In this document: positions 1 through 9,505 of the stretch, piece by piece
Layout of the letters: every line of letters begins with the position of its first letter
Position numbering within the stretch: the stretch's first letter is position 1
Assembly: GCA_001771065.1 (NCBI GenBank)
Contig: MESQ01000018.1
Coordinates: 1 to 64,000 of the forward strand
Direction of reading: 5' to 3'
Source: Burkholderiales bacterium RIFOXYD12_FULL_59_19
GTDB taxonomy: Bacteria > Pseudomonadota > Gammaproteobacteria > Burkholderiales > Burkholderiaceae_C
Length of the DNA: 64,000 nt
Made by a program: the position numbers and the translations under genes
Notes under the pieces: model-generated
Databases searched by the model: none
What the model was told of the DNA's origin: nothing
The model's input: the letters and a program-made list of their open reading frames with translations, nothing else

Positions 1-160
1 TTTTGACGATGGCCGGAAAGTTCACCTCAGGGCGTTCGTAGGTGGTAAAGCGCTTGTCGCATGAGGCACAGCGGCGCCTGCGCCTGATAAAGCTCCCGTC
101 TTCAGATATCCGGGTTTCTACCACCTGGGTATCCGGATGGCTGCAGAAGGGGCATTTCAT
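1..160 (-). CDS. nrdR: Transcriptional repressor NrdR (N-terminal part, cut by window edge)
   Basis: The first 53 residues of NrdR, the zinc-ribbon/ATP-cone repressor of ribonucleotide reductase genes, are visible. The protein begins MKCPFC and carries the four-cysteine zinc ribbon (CPFC near residue 3 and CASC near residue 31), the basic RRRRR stretch between them, and the KRFTTYER segment that leads into the ATP-cone. The ATP-cone itself lies outside the window. The start is the ATG whose complement is at 158-160. It follows glyA on the same strand after about 20 bases, the usual glyA-nrdR arrangement in betaproteobacteria, so the two are probably co-transcribed. The identification is firm although only part is seen. 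Confidence 0.95.
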   Translation of the reverse strand, partial: MKCPFCSHPDTQVVETRISEDGSFIRRRRRCASCDKRFTTYERPEVNFPAIVK

Positions 161-180
161 GGCGGACCCGCAATGACGAT

Positions 181-1428
181 TTAGGCCGAGTACACCGGAA
201 ACCGTGCGGTCAGGGCATTGACCTTGGCGCGCACGGCGGCAATATTGGCTTCGTCACGCGGGTTGTCCAGCACGTCGGCGATCAAGTGGGCGGTCATGCG
301 CGCCTCTTCGTCATTGAAGCCGCGTGTGGTCATGGCTGGGGTGCCAATACGCACACCGCTGGTGACCATGGGTTTTTCAGGGTCGTTGGGGATGGCATTT
401 TTGTTGATGGTCATGTGGGCAGCACCCAGCACCGCCTCGGCTTCCTTGCCGGTGATGTGTTTGGAGCGCAAGTCGACCAGCATCACATGGGACTCGGTGC
501 GGCCGCTGACAATACGCAGGCCGCGTTCGGTCAGGGTTTCAGCCACGACGCGGGCGTTGGTCAGCACTTGTTGCTGATAGACCTTGAACTCGGGCTGTAG
601 CGCTTCCTTGAAAGCCACGGCCTTGGCCGCAATCACATGCATCAGCGGGCCGCCTTGCAGGCCGGGGAAGATGGCGCTGTTAATGGCTTTTTCATGCTGT
701 GACTTCATCAAAATGATGCCGCCGCGTGGGCCGCGCAGGCTCTTGTGGGTGGTGCTGGTCACGATGTCGGCATGCGGCACCGGGTTGGGGTACACGCCAG
801 CGGCAATCAGGCCGGCGTAGTGCGCCATGTCGACCATAAAGATGGCGCCCACGTCTTTGGCGACTTTGGCAAAGCGCTCAAAATCGATGCGCAGGCTGTA
901 GGCGCTGGCGCCGGCAATGATCAGCTTGGGTTTGGATTCATGCGCCTTGCGCTCCATCGCGTCGTAGTCAATCGCTTCATTGGCGTCCAGGCCGTAGCTC
1001 ACCACGTTGAACCATTTGCCGCTCATGTTCAGCGCCATGCCGTGGGTCAGGTGGCCGCCCTCGGCCAGGCTCATGCCCATGATGGTGTCGCCGGGTTTCA
1101 AAAACGCCAAAAATACCGCCTCGTTGGCGGAGGCGCCGCAATGCGGCTGCACATTGGCGGCTTCGGCGCCAAAGAGCTGCTTGACACGGTCCAGCGCCAG
1201 TTGCTCGGCAATGTCGACAAACTCGCAACCGCCGTAGTAGCGTTTGCCGGGGTAGCCTTCGGCGTATTTGTTGGTGAGCTGGGTGCCTTGCGCGGCCATG
1301 ACGGCGGGTGAGGCGTAGTTTTCGCTGGCGATCAGCTCGATGTGGTCTTGCTGGCGCTGGTTTTCAGATTGGATGGCGGCAAACAGCACGGGGTCGGTTT
1401 GCTCGATGAGGATATGACGGTTGAACAT
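181..1428 (-). CDS. glyA: Serine hydroxymethyltransferase
   Basis: This PLP enzyme interconverts serine plus tetrahydrofolate with glycine plus 5,10-methylene-THF and supplies one-carbon units in the cytoplasm. The 415-residue length is typical. Visible family marks are the N-terminal ELIASENY block, the [17 protein letters not shown] segment, and the PLP-lysine region [14 protein letters not shown]. The start is placed at the MFNRHIL methionine; an in-frame ATG six codons upstream gives a longer version less like the family. A ZTP riboswitch lies in the leader (1462-1588), so expression is probably tuned to ZTP, the alarmone of 10-formyl-THF shortage, which fits the enzyme's job. nrdR follows directly downstream. 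Confidence 0.97.
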   Translation of the reverse strand: MFNRHILIEQTDPVLFAAIQSENQRQQDHIELIASENYASPAVMAAQGTQLTNKYAEGYPGKRYYGGCEFVDIAEQLALDRVKQLFGAEAANVQPHCGASANEAVFLAFLKPGDTIMGMSLAEGGHLTHGMALNMSGKWFNVVSYGLDANEAIDYDAMERKAHESKPKLIIAGASAYSLRIDFERFAKVAKDVGAIFMVDMAHYAGLIAAGVYPNPVPHADIVTSTTHKSLRGPRGGIILMKSQHEKAINSAIFPGLQGGPLMHVIAAKAVAFKEALQPEFKVYQQQVLTNARVVAETLTERGLRIVSGRTESHVMLVDLRSKHITGKEAEAVLGAAHMTINKNAIPNDPEKPMVTSGVRIGTPAMTTRGFNDEEARMTAHLIADVLDNPRDEANIAAVRAKVNALTARFPVYSA

Positions 1429-1461
1429 GGCAGTCCTAAAAGACAATGGGCTTGTGGGTTA

Positions 1462-1588
1462 AGGTGCCCAGGCGAACGGCTGATCACAAAACCAAAATTG
1501 GTGCTGCGGTACGCTCCCCCGTGGTGTTCCCACTTCGGCATCAGGTCCTGTTCCAGGCTGCTGCCTATCGCCAGTCGCGTACCGTCAG
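1462..1588 (-). ncRNA. ZTP (pfl-type) riboswitch in the glyA leader
   Basis: Read on the minus strand, the glyA leader has the ZTP aptamer marks in order. A 7-bp P1 helix is formed by GGTACGC and GCGTACC, and the first strand runs straight into GACTGGCG. A variable stem follows, then GTGGGAACACCACGGGGGAG, and after a linker the 3' pseudoknot domain CCGTTCGCCTGGGCA. The aptamer ends about 35 bases before the glyA start codon. ZTP riboswitches are known upstream of glyA, folD and purine genes. No U-tailed terminator is obvious after the aptamer, so the readout may be translational. That last point is inference. Confidence 0.88.
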
Positions 1589-1604
1589 AGTTTAACTGAG
1601 CGCA

Positions 1605-2438
1605 TCAACGCATGGCCACAGTGGCTGTTTTGTCCTGCGTGGCGGGTGCCACGGCAGGTGCATCGGGTGCGACCACCACGTTGGTGATGACGGGTTCCGG
1701 GTTGGCTTGCGGCACCGGTATGGGGCGGCCACCGGCGACCTGTTGCAGGCGTGCGTATTCGGCCATCACTTTGGAGGCATAGCCACCGTCGGTTTCCATA
1801 TTGGCGGCGCCCACATAGTATTTCAGGCCACCTTCAATGGAGCCGGCCATGCGAATGCAATCGTTCAACACCTTGACGCCCACACGCAAATTAGCCAGTG
1901 GGTCAAAGGCAGCAAACTGACCGCCAAAGCTTTGGTACTTGTCGCTGTGGACTTTGGTCATGACCTGCATCAGTCCCTGTGCGCCGACATGGCTTTGGGC
2001 AAATGGATTAAAGCCGGACTCGATGGCCATCACGGCCAGGATCAGCGTCGGGTCTAGCTTGAAGCGCGCGCCAATGCTGTAGGCCTCGGACACCAGCGCG
2101 CTGATGGGTTCCGGCGCCACTCGGTATTTTTTGCTCAACCAAAATGCCACAGCAGCTTGCTGTTTGGGCAGTTCTTTGGGGTCGGCCGCCGTGGCACGGT
2201 CACTGGCCACCAGGTCGCTGACCACGCCGCTTACTTCGTGTTGGCGCTCTTGCAACCAACTGAAAAGTTGGATCTCTCCAACCTGGCGCAGCTCGGGCCG
2301 TGCCACCAAAGCCATGGCGGTAAATAAAACAGCCAGGCCGATCAAAGCAAAGCTGTTGTGGGTCATTTGAAAAAAGCCTTTGGTCACGGCATTCAAGGCG
2401 TGCCGCAGGCGGGAGCTCATGTTGTAAGACGCTGTCAT
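1605..2438 (-). CDS. Membrane-anchored lytic transglycosylase (SLT domain)
   Basis: The 277-residue protein has an N-terminal hydrophobic segment at about residues 30-47 and a periplasmic SLT domain at about residues 115-225. The catalytic glutamate sits in AIESGFNP, followed by GAQGLMQVM and a later GLKYYVGAAN that correspond to the goose-type lysozyme fold of Slt/MltC enzymes. It would cleave glycan strands of peptidoglycan to 1,6-anhydro ends. The start is the ATG preceded by AAGGAGAAGCT, a strong ribosome site; an upstream in-frame ATG lacks one. The C-terminal 40 residues are proline/alanine rich. It stands alone between the glyA leader and a decayed DUF748 gene, so its exact partner process is unknown. 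Confidence 0.9.
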   Translation of the reverse strand: MTASYNMSSRLRHALNAVTKGFFQMTHNSFALIGLAVLFTAMALVARPELRQVGEIQLFSWLQERQHEVSGVVSDLVASDRATAADPKELPKQQAAVAFWLSKKYRVAPEPISALVSEAYSIGARFKLDPTLILAVMAIESGFNPFAQSHVGAQGLMQVMTKVHSDKYQSFGGQFAAFDPLANLRVGVKVLNDCIRMAGSIEGGLKYYVGAANMETDGGYASKVMAEYARLQQVAGGRPIPVPQANPEPVITNVVVAPDAPAVAPATQDKTATVAMR

Positions 2439-2742
2439 AGCTTCTCCTTCTTGCGCAAGGGCTGATGTCACTTCAAGGCCGGCTTGAAGTTCGTCAGTAG
2501 CCCAGGCATGGGTTGTTACGCTATCAATATCCTGCGGTTTCTTGCCCGTTGGTGCAGAGATTTGATGTTGCCGGGGTCGGCAGCGGGTAAGGGTTATCCC
2601 TTGATCGTGTCAAGGATGGCGGATTCTAGAGGGACTATATATACCAAGTCAACCATAACAAATATGTTTTTTATTCGAAAAATTGCTCTTAAATTTTGTT
2701 TCCAAAGTTTTTTGGCTTGAAAACAAGGTGGAAAATGTACGT
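2439..2742. other. Intergenic stretch without a supported gene
   Basis: About 300 bases separate the start of the lytic transglycosylase from the first recognisable residues of the DUF748 remnant. The part near 2620-2700 is AT-rich against the local background and could hold promoters for either side. I see no conserved open frame, RNA gene or repeat here. Confidence 0.5.
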
Positions 2743-3236
2743 GTGAGCGTCCAAGTTTTTCAACATTCGAAGTGGCTGCGCCGTCTGGCAGGTGGGGTGG
2801 CAGCGGTGCTGCTGTGGGGCTTCGGATGGCTGGTGCTGCGGCCTTGGATCAAGACCTGGTACTGGCAGAAAAACGGCGTGGCGGGGTCTTGAACGGCGCT
2901 ACCGCAGACCAGGCGCAGGCGCTTGCCGTGTCAGAGCAGGACTACCCCGTGTTGCTCAAGGCTGTTTACAAGCGGGCTGATTTTCCCAAGCTGCGCAACC
3001 TGATGGGTTTGGCCAAAGATATTTCGGTGCCCGAGATGGAAGGCCTGTTGCTGGCCAATCTGAGTGTGACCGAGTCTGCCATACAAGCGCTGGCCGAGCA
3101 GCGCGGGCTGGCGGTACGCGACTATCTGGCCAGCCTCAAGTTGCCCATGGCACGCCTGTTTCTGGGCGCCGCCAAAGCCGTGCCGGAGGACGGCAAGTGG
3201 CAGCCCCGGGCTGAGCTTAATTTAGCTACCCACTAG
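2743..3236 (+). pseudogene. DUF748-family protein remnant (internal deletion plus frameshift)
   Basis: Two pieces of one gene lie in different frames. The first (GTG near 2743 to a stop at 2890-2892) encodes a basic N-terminus and one membrane helix at about residues 15-32, followed by RPWIKTWYWQK. The second (from about 2884 to 3236) matches the extreme C-terminus of DUF748 outer-envelope proteins: KAVYKRADF, NLMGLAKDI, MEGLLLANL, RGLAVRDYLAS, RLFLGAAK and the final RAELNLATH. Intact DUF748 proteins usually exceed 1000 residues, so most of the middle has gone and the frames no longer join. The family match rests on recall of the C-terminal pattern, not on a search. Confidence 0.7.
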
Positions 3237-3380
3237 CCGGTTCTGAAGGGCTGTTGCACCGCCCAATACTCCCTGCTCTGGCGGCTGGCAAATTGTTTTT
3301 TGGCCGAGTGCCAAAACCCGGCGAAAATAGTTGTTTATTCCCGCTGCCGTGCAGTGGGCACTTTCTCACTTTAGTGCGCG

Positions 3381-6149
3381 ATGTCGATGTTCCCTTTTTC
3401 TACCCAAAGCAAAGCAGCCCCCAGCCCTGACGCACTTGCCGTCAACGCCAAAACCCCAGAGGCCCACCCGCTGGATGCCCTCACACATGGTGCGTTTTCA
3501 GCGCAAACCTCGGGCGAACGCATGGCCTGTATCCGCGAATGGTTGGCCACCAGTCCCGGCAGTGAACAGATGCAGCAGGTGTTCAAGGAACTCAGTGGCA
3601 AAGACAAGGGTGCCGCCAAATTGCTGCGCGAAAAACTCGATGAGATCAAGCGCAGCAAGACCCAGGCCACCATCGCGCTGGAATGGGCCGACAAGGCCCA
3701 GGCTCTGCTGGCTCTGACCAAGCTCAATTTGGCCGATGCCCTGGCGTGGCAACGCGATGCCGCCAAGGCGGGTGCGCCGCTGAGCAAAGAGCCCTTGGCA
3801 GGCTTAAAAGCACAGTTGGTTGAGCGCGTGCGTGCCATTGAAGACTTGCAGCACCGGGTGCAGGTACAACGCGAGGCAGCGGTGTTGCTGGCGCAGCGCA
3901 TCGAGGTGCTGTCCACCAAACCCTGGACCGATGCCCAGGCTGCCCAGGACGCCTTGGCGGCAGATGTGGCCCATTGGCAGACCGAAGCTGACGCCTTGCT
4001 GGCGGACAGCAATTGGAACAGCGTGGACCTTCGTTTTGTGCCCCAGTTGCACGATGCGCAAGCCCAGTTGCAACTGGTTTGGCAGGCCTTTCAAGATGCT
4101 TTGGCGCTCACCATTGCCGCCGCCCAGGACGTGACCGCGCCGCTGCCCAAGGTGCCGGTGTGGGCTGACGAGCTGCGGCTTGCGCGTGGTGTGCCGCTGG
4201 AGCCGGTCGTGACACCGGCCAAACCCAAGGTGGATCCCGAGATTCGCGCCAAAGCCACTGCTTATGTGGCTGAAGTGCTCGCCAAGCTCGAGCATGAAAT
4301 GGCACAGGGCCATGGCAAAGCCAGTGCCGGCGCGGCCAATGCCTTGCGTCAGGCGCTCAAGGACAACGGCCGCCTGATTGATGACAAGCTCGAAGCCCAG
4401 GCCCATGCGGCGTTGGTCGCGGCGGGTGAACTCGAGGGCTGGCAGCGCTGGCGTGCCGATCAATTGCGCGACGAACTGGTGCTCAAGGCCGAAGCTTTGC
4501 TCAAACGCCCTGATGGCCAGGCCATTGGTGGCCGCAAGATGCAAGACCAGCTACGTGGCTTGCGTGAGCAGTGGAAGCTGACCGACCAGGGCGGTGTACC
4601 CAACCATGCGCTCTGGAAACGCTTTGACGAAGCCTGCAACGAAGCCCACAAGGTGGTGGAGGCCTGGCTCGAAAAAATGAAGGCCGAGTCGGCCGAACAC
4701 CGTGCCCAGCGTCTGGCCCTGATCGAGGAAGTCAAGGCCTGGGCCGAGGCCAATCGGGTGGCGCTGGATGACGACTGGAAAGGTTTTAGTCGCGTGCTGC
4801 ACCAGTTTGGTGACCGCTGGCGCGAGGCCGGGCATATTGGCGAAAAAATGTTTGCCGAATTGCAACCGCTTTGGAAAGCCGCCATTGACCATGCGGCTGA
4901 ACCACTCGAAACGCTGCAAAAGCGCAGTCTGGAATTACGCCATGTCATGATCGATGAAGCCCGGGTCCTGGGTGCTGAAGCCATGCTGCGGATCGATGCC
5001 GTCAAGGCATTGCAGCAGCGCTGGCAAGCCGAAGCCCATCGCGTGCCGATTGACCGCCGCCACGAACAAAAGCTGTGGGACGCCTTCCGCAAACCGATTG
5101 ATGACGCATTTAACCGCAAAACGGCTGAGCGTGAAAAAGCACAAAGCGCCCTGAGTGAGCGTGACCGTATCGTGCTGGACGCTTCCAAAGCGCTGCAAGC
5201 GGCCAATGCCTCGGGTGATGCACAGGCCATTCGCAGTGCCATGAGTGCGCTTGAAGCTGCCCTGTCTGGTCAGCGTCAGGCCCAGGCGGCTGTGGTGGCA
5301 GCTGGTCCTGCCGAGTCCAACGTGACGATGGTGTCGCCCGATGCGGCAGCAGCGCCTGCAGCCGCCACAGAGGCGTCAGAAGCCGCAGCGGGCGAAACCG
5401 CTTCAGATGCAATCGCAGAGGTTGCACCTGAACCGGTCAAGCCAGTGGCGCCGCCCAAGCGCGTGGTGGCTATGCGCGGCGACGACCGTCCGGGCATGAG
5501 AAAAGAAGAGCCCGCTGCCATGGGTCGCGGCGGCAAGTTTGGTGACCGCAAGGATGCCGGCCGACCTGGTAGCCGTGACGGCGGTCGCGATGGTGGGCGT
5601 GATGTCCGCGGCCCTGGCCGCATGGACGAGCGTGGCGGGCCGCGCGGTGAGCGTTCAGAGCGCCCGGCCTATGGCGAGCGCTCTGACGCGCCTCGTTTGG
5701 GTGATGCCGCCTTTCGGGCCCAGCGTGATGCGCTGGAGCAGGCCCAGTTTGCCCTGCGCAAGTTGGCAGCCCAGGCCCATGGCGAGGCCTTGACGCATTT
5801 GCTGACCGCCTGGGAGACGCGTGATGCTGCCCTGGTGCCCAGTGTGCAGGAACTGGGTAGCCAGGTTAGCCCGGCGGCACGGGGTGGCTGGGTCAAGGTG
5901 CTGTCCCAGCCCGCATCCGGGGATGCCGCCACCGCACTTTTGCGGCTTGAAATGGCCGCTGAAGTGCCCACGCCGGCTGAACAATTGAGCGCGCGGCGCA
6001 TGTACCAGTTGCAGTTGTTGACCAAGCGCAATGACCCGACCCCGCCACAAACCTGGGCGCAGGACGCGGCCACGGTGTTGGCCAGCGCTTTTGATGCGTC
6101 GCAGGTGCGCCGCCTGCAAAACGTCCTGAAAGTACTGCTGAAACCCTAA
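3381..6149 (+). CDS. DUF349 domain protein with an RG-rich disordered segment
   Basis: This 922-residue protein of unproven function has several helical repeats of the DUF349 type. Clear examples are around residues 465-500 (FSRVLHQFGDRWREAG) and 545-600 (LQQRWQAEAHRVPIDRRHEQ). Charged coiled coils lie between them. Residues about 640-690 are Ala/Glu rich, and residues about 695-770 form an arginine-glycine-rich low-complexity stretch with RDGGRDGGRD and RGGPRGER motifs, as in RNA-binding proteins. A helical C-terminal domain follows. No signal peptide or membrane helix is seen, so it is probably cytoplasmic. It converges on lpxH, the two stops being only 4 bases apart. DUF349 identity is fairly sure; the role is not known. 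Confidence 0.82.
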   Translation: MSMFPFSTQSKAAPSPDALAVNAKTPEAHPLDALTHGAFSAQTSGERMACIREWLATSPGSEQMQQVFKELSGKDKGAAKLLREKLDEIKRSKTQATIALEWADKAQALLALTKLNLADALAWQRDAAKAGAPLSKEPLAGLKAQLVERVRAIEDLQHRVQVQREAAVLLAQRIEVLSTKPWTDAQAAQDALAADVAHWQTEADALLADSNWNSVDLRFVPQLHDAQAQLQLVWQAFQDALALTIAAAQDVTAPLPKVPVWADELRLARGVPLEPVVTPAKPKVDPEIRAKATAYVAEVLAKLEHEMAQGHGKASAGAANALRQALKDNGRLIDDKLEAQAHAALVAAGELEGWQRWRADQLRDELVLKAEALLKRPDGQAIGGRKMQDQLRGLREQWKLTDQGGVPNHALWKRFDEACNEAHKVVEAWLEKMKAESAEHRAQRLALIEEVKAWAEANRVALDDDWKGFSRVLHQFGDRWREAGHIGEKMFAELQPLWKAAIDHAAEPLETLQKRSLELRHVMIDEARVLGAEAMLRIDAVKALQQRWQAEAHRVPIDRRHEQKLWDAFRKPIDDAFNRKTAEREKAQSALSERDRIVLDASKALQAANASGDAQAIRSAMSALEAALSGQRQAQAAVVAAGPAESNVTMVSPDAAAAPAAATEASEAAAGETASDAIAEVAPEPVKPVAPPKRVVAMRGDDRPGMRKEEPAAMGRGGKFGDRKDAGRPGSRDGGRDGGRDVRGPGRMDERGGPRGERSERPAYGERSDAPRLGDAAFRAQRDALEQAQFALRKLAAQAHGEALTHLLTAWETRDAALVPSVQELGSQVSPAARGGWVKVLSQPASGDAATALLRLEMAAEVPTPAEQLSARRMYQLQLLTKRNDPTPPQTWAQDAATVLASAFDASQVRRLQNVLKVLLKP

Positions 6150-6153
6150 TCGA

Positions 6154-6987
6154 CTAGGGCGCCGGTGCCAGCACCACCCGTCTGGGTGGGTGTCCGGCAG
6201 CAAGCCGCAGCACCTCGAGCCGGGGTGGCTGGGCGGCAGCATCCCAGTCACTGAGCACCAGCCGACACAAAACGGGTGGTGTGGTGGTATCCAGAACGTG
6301 GTCCCGGGGCCGGTGGGTGTGGCCGTGGATCAGGGTGCTGGCATGATTGGCCCGTAACCAGGACAGGGCTGCCGCTGTGTCGACATCGGCATAGTGGGCA
6401 CCGCTGGCTTTGCGCGATTCACTTTGGCTGCGCAACCCGCGCGCAATCTCCTGGCGCTCGGCCAGGGGTTTTGCCAGAAAGTTGGCCTGCCATGCCGCCT
6501 GGCGCACTTGCAGGCGAAATTGCTGGTAATCTACATCGCCCAGGCACAGGGCGTCACCATGGGACAGCAAGTAGCGTCGGCCGTCAAAGTCGAGCTGTGT
6601 CGGGTCGGGCAACAGCGTCATGCCGCATACCCTGGCAAAGTCTTCGCCGAGCAAAAAGTCGCGGTTGCCGTGCATGAAATAAACCGGCATGCGTGCGCAG
6701 GCGGCTTGCAAGACCTGTTGGCATTGCCGCGCAAAAGCACCGTCGGGGTCGTCGGACGCAAGGATGATGCCGTCACCGACCCAGACCTCAAACAAATCGC
6801 CCAGTATGAACAGGGCATCGGCTGGTGTGCTGGCCATGTAGTGCTGCCAGGCGGCAACGGTGGCGGGTTCGCTGGCCTGCAGGTGCAGGTCAGAGATGAA
6901 GTCAAGGGTGCGCCAGTGGGCCGGGGCCGTTACTGTGGATGCCGTGACGGTTTCGGCGTGCTGGTTTTCTGGCGCGTGGCGGGGCAT
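6154..6987 (-). CDS. lpxH: UDP-2,3-diacylglucosamine diphosphatase LpxH
   Basis: This metallophosphoesterase hydrolyses UDP-2,3-diacylglucosamine to lipid X and UMP, the fourth step of lipid A synthesis, at the inner membrane face. All metal-site motifs are present in order: SDLHLQ, GDLFEVWVGD, HGNRDFLLG, LLSHGDALC and LIHGHTHRP. The 277-residue length is slightly above the E. coli enzyme (240) because of an N-terminal extension of about 25 residues, so a later start is possible. It is the last gene of a minus-strand run TPR protein, L,D-transpeptidase, ppiA, ppiB, lpxH, with 16 bases after ppiB, which suggests one envelope-related transcript. Confidence 0.95.
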   Translation of the reverse strand: MPRHAPENQHAETVTASTVTAPAHWRTLDFISDLHLQASEPATVAAWQHYMASTPADALFILGDLFEVWVGDGIILASDDPDGAFARQCQQVLQAACARMPVYFMHGNRDFLLGEDFARVCGMTLLPDPTQLDFDGRRYLLSHGDALCLGDVDYQQFRLQVRQAAWQANFLAKPLAERQEIARGLRSQSESRKASGAHYADVDTAAALSWLRANHASTLIHGHTHRPRDHVLDTTTPPVLCRLVLSDWDAAAQPPRLEVLRLAAGHPPRRVVLAPAP

Positions 6988-7003
6988 TTGAATCCCCGGG
7001 GCG

Positions 7004-7510
7004 TTACAGCGCGACGGCTTTTTCGATCACCACGTCTTCCAGCGGCACGTCGTCATGGTAGCCCTTGCGGCCGGTCTTGACCGCCTTGATCTTGTCCACC
7101 ACGTCGACACCTGCCACCACCTTGCCAAACACAGCGTAGCCCCAGCCCTGGTTGCTGGGTGCGGTGTGGTTCAAAAAGCCGTTGTCAGCCACATTGATGA
7201 AAAACTGGGCGGTGGCCGAGTGCGGGTCGCCGGTGCGCGCCATGGCCACGGTGTAGTTCAGGTTTTTCAGGCCGTTGTTGGCTTCGTTTTCAATGGGTGC
7301 GTCGCAGGGCTTTTGCGCCATGCCGGGCTCCATGCCGCCGCCTTGCACCATGAAGCCGGGAATGACGCGGTGAAAAATGGTGTTGTCGTAATGGCCCTTG
7401 TTGACGTAGGCCAGGAAGTTGGCGGCGCACTTGGGCGCTTTGTCGGCGTCGAGTTCAAGCGTGATGGTGCCGTGGTTTTTGACGTGGAGTTCGACTTTGG
7501 GGTTGCTCAT
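7004..7510 (-). CDS. ppiB: Cytoplasmic peptidyl-prolyl cis-trans isomerase B (cyclophilin)
   Basis: This 168-residue cyclophilin catalyses proline isomerisation during protein folding. The active-site blocks [14 protein letters not shown] and [16 protein letters not shown] are intact, followed by [10 protein letters not shown]. There is no signal peptide, so it is the cytoplasmic partner of the exported copy just upstream. The start lies only 3 bases after the ppiA stop, so the two are almost certainly translated from one message. The ppiA-ppiB-lpxH order recurs in related betaproteobacteria. Identification is secure; the substrate range is unknown. Confidence 0.96.
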   Translation of the reverse strand: MSNPKVELHVKNHGTITLELDADKAPKCAANFLAYVNKGHYDNTIFHRVIPGFMVQGGGMEPGMAQKPCDAPIENEANNGLKNLNYTVAMARTGDPHSATAQFFINVADNGFLNHTAPSNQGWGYAVFGKVVAGVDVVDKIKAVKTGRKGYHDDVPLEDVVIEKAVAL

Positions 7511-7513
7511 GAT

Positions 7514-8197
7514 TTATTTCACCAGGGTTGCAGAGTTGATAAGAATGGGGGTTTTGGGCACGTCGACACCAAACGGGCCACCGGGGCCGGTGGGCGTGGC
7601 CTTGATGGTGTTGACCACGTCCATGCCTGAGACAACTTTACCAAAAACCGTGTAACCAAACAGTTTGCGGGCATTCAGCAACTCGGCGCGGGGTGTGTTC
7701 TCGTAGACCTCGCCGTCATAGACAAAGCGCGGCACCGGGTCGCCCGGTGGAATGGGGGTCGGGTCGAGTCGGCGGTTGTCGGCCACGTTGATGAAAAATT
7801 GCGCGGTGGCAGACTGGGGGTCGCTGGTGCGGGCCATGGCCAGTGTGCCCGCCACATTGCGCAGGCCCTGTTCCCGCGCCTGGCGGCCTTCGTGCACGAC
7901 CGGGGCGCGGGTGGGTTTTTGCTGATAGTTGGCGTCAAAGCCGCCACCCTGGATCATGAAGTTGCTAATCACACGGTGAAAGATGGTGCCGTCGTAGTGC
8001 TTGTCCTTGACGTATTGAAGAAAATTCTCGACCGTCCTGGGTGCTTTTTCGGGGTAGAGCTCGACCACAAAATCCCCCGCCGAGGTAGCAAATTTAACTT
8101 GTGTTGCGGCTTGCGCCACGGTCGAAACTGCTGCTATTACTAGCGCTGCTGCGACAAGCGTTGTGCGCGCCAGCATGCTCATGGTCTTTGGATTCAT
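7514..8197 (-). CDS. ppiA: Periplasmic peptidyl-prolyl cis-trans isomerase A (cyclophilin)
   Basis: A Sec signal peptide (hydrophobic residues about 11-27, likely cleaved after AQA) precedes a cyclophilin domain with [14 protein letters not shown] and [16 protein letters not shown]. The domain carries an insertion (about residues 140-165, [16 protein letters not shown]) typical of exported bacterial cyclophilins. It would act on proline bonds of periplasmic proteins. The ATG overlaps the stop of the preceding L,D-transpeptidase as ATGA, and AAGGAG lies just upstream inside that gene, so translation is coupled. A second methionine at residue 6 is a less likely start. Confidence 0.95.
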   Translation of the reverse strand: MNPKTMSMLARTTLVAAALVIAAVSTVAQAATQVKFATSAGDFVVELYPEKAPRTVENFLQYVKDKHYDGTIFHRVISNFMIQGGGFDANYQQKPTRAPVVHEGRQAREQGLRNVAGTLAMARTSDPQSATAQFFINVADNRRLDPTPIPPGDPVPRFVYDGEVYENTPRAELLNARKLFGYTVFGKVVSGMDVVNTIKATPTGPGGPFGVDVPKTPILINSATLVK

Positions 8198-9441
8198 CCA
8201 TTCACTCCTTCATAAAAAATTTGCCAGCGTTGACCTTGGCGGCTCCAGTACTGGCGTCTGCTGTTGCCCGTGCGCTTGCCCTCGATCACTTCACCAAAAG
8301 TCACCACCATGGTTTCACCGCTGTCTACCCAGTGCAGCAGCGACAGGTCTTTGATGTTCAGTGAACGGCCCCGGGCGGAGCTTACTTCGCGGGTGAGTTG
8401 AGGTAGCCAGTCGGCCAGCGACTGGCCGTTGCTTTTGAAATCAGGGGCGTAAAAATGACCAAGTTCTGTCAGGTTGCCACTCGATTTGGCCTTGAGCCAG
8501 GCCTTGAGTTGCACTTCAAAGTGGTGCGTTTGTGCTTGCAAAGCGGGTACAGCCACCCACTTGATTTGTTTTGCAATCACGACTGGGGTTGAACGGATCT
8601 TGACTGTCCGGAGAATTTTTTCCAGGTCGGGGTTGGCCAGCACCACGCAGCCGTCACTGGCCAGCGGCGCCCGCGAAAACTGCCCTGGTGGCGTGCCGTG
8701 CAGCCAGATGCCACTGCCGGTTTTGCCACGTCTGATGTCAAGCACGTTGGGATAGTTGATGGGCAAGGCACCTGAGCCATAAAAATCGGTCAAGGCTTTG
8801 GGGTCAAGCTGGCTGGTGATGAAATAGACCCCCAGCGGGGTGCGTTGATCGCCTTCCAGTTGTTTGTCCAAACCCAGTTTGCCCACCGAAATGTAATAGT
8901 CAGCCAGCAGGGTCAGGCCACTGGCCCGGTTTTCAAACAGGTACAGACGTGCCTGCGAGGCATCAATGGCAATGGCATGCTGGTTATTGTTTGAGAGTCG
9001 CAAAAACGCAGAAGGGATCGTGCCTGGGGGCGGGCGCTCGCGTAGTGCCTTGAGTCGAAGTTGTGATTCGAGGCGCAAATCCTGCAGCGTGGTGTCGGCG
9101 GCTTTTGATGATTCGGCGGGAACGTCACCAAATTGCTGCACGGGCCGGCTGCGCGCAGACAGCAAGTCACCATAAACCAGTTGTGCCAAGGCGAAAGTGG
9201 GGAAATCTTTGACCAGGTTGTGCGCTTTGTCCAGGGCCACATGTCGGTCTGATTTGCCAATCAGGCGGTAAATCTCGATCAGGCGCGCTTCCGCGACGCC
9301 ATCCTGAGGCGCTTTGGCCACCACTGGGGCTTGTTTTCTGGCATGTTTTTTGCCGACTTTGGCATTGGCCTGGCCCATGCCGAGCGTCACACTCAAGGTA
9401 AAAACCAGTGGGATTAAAAAAAACTGAAAAAGTCGTGTCAT
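8194..9441 (-). CDS. L,D-transpeptidase (YkuD) with C-terminal NTF2-like domain
   Basis: This 415-residue exported protein has a signal peptide (about residues 1-27, cleavage near ANA). Its YkuD domain at about residues 160-290 shows HGTPPG followed by SDGCVVL, the His and the Ser-x-Gly-Cys of the catalytic site. Such enzymes make 3-3 cross-links in peptidoglycan or attach lipoprotein to it. The last 110 residues look like an NTF2/SnoaL-type fold ([21 protein letters not shown], ending RWQIFYEG). The neighbouring TPR protein ends in a similar domain. The gene is second in the minus-strand operon and overlaps ppiA by 4 bases. The family call is strong; which cross-link it makes is not decidable here. 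Confidence 0.92.
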   Translation of the reverse strand: MTRLFQFFLIPLVFTLSVTLGMGQANAKVGKKHARKQAPVVAKAPQDGVAEARLIEIYRLIGKSDRHVALDKAHNLVKDFPTFALAQLVYGDLLSARSRPVQQFGDVPAESSKAADTTLQDLRLESQLRLKALRERPPPGTIPSAFLRLSNNNQHAIAIDASQARLYLFENRASGLTLLADYYISVGKLGLDKQLEGDQRTPLGVYFITSQLDPKALTDFYGSGALPINYPNVLDIRRGKTGSGIWLHGTPPGQFSRAPLASDGCVVLANPDLEKILRTVKIRSTPVVIAKQIKWVAVPALQAQTHHFEVQLKAWLKAKSSGNLTELGHFYAPDFKSNGQSLADWLPQLTREVSSARGRSLNIKDLSLLHWVDSGETMVVTFGEVIEGKRTGNSRRQYWSRQGQRWQIFYEGVNG

Positions 9442-9505
9442 GCAGGCAGTGCAAAAACTGGCGGGCAGCGCCGCCAGTGTTTTTGGTCAGACAAGCGCGC
9501 GGGCC

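Noticed and set aside
745-1311. Plus-strand open frame of 188 codons
   Set aside because: It lies opposite glyA; the His/Gly/Val-rich translation is the usual antisense shadow of a high-GC gene.
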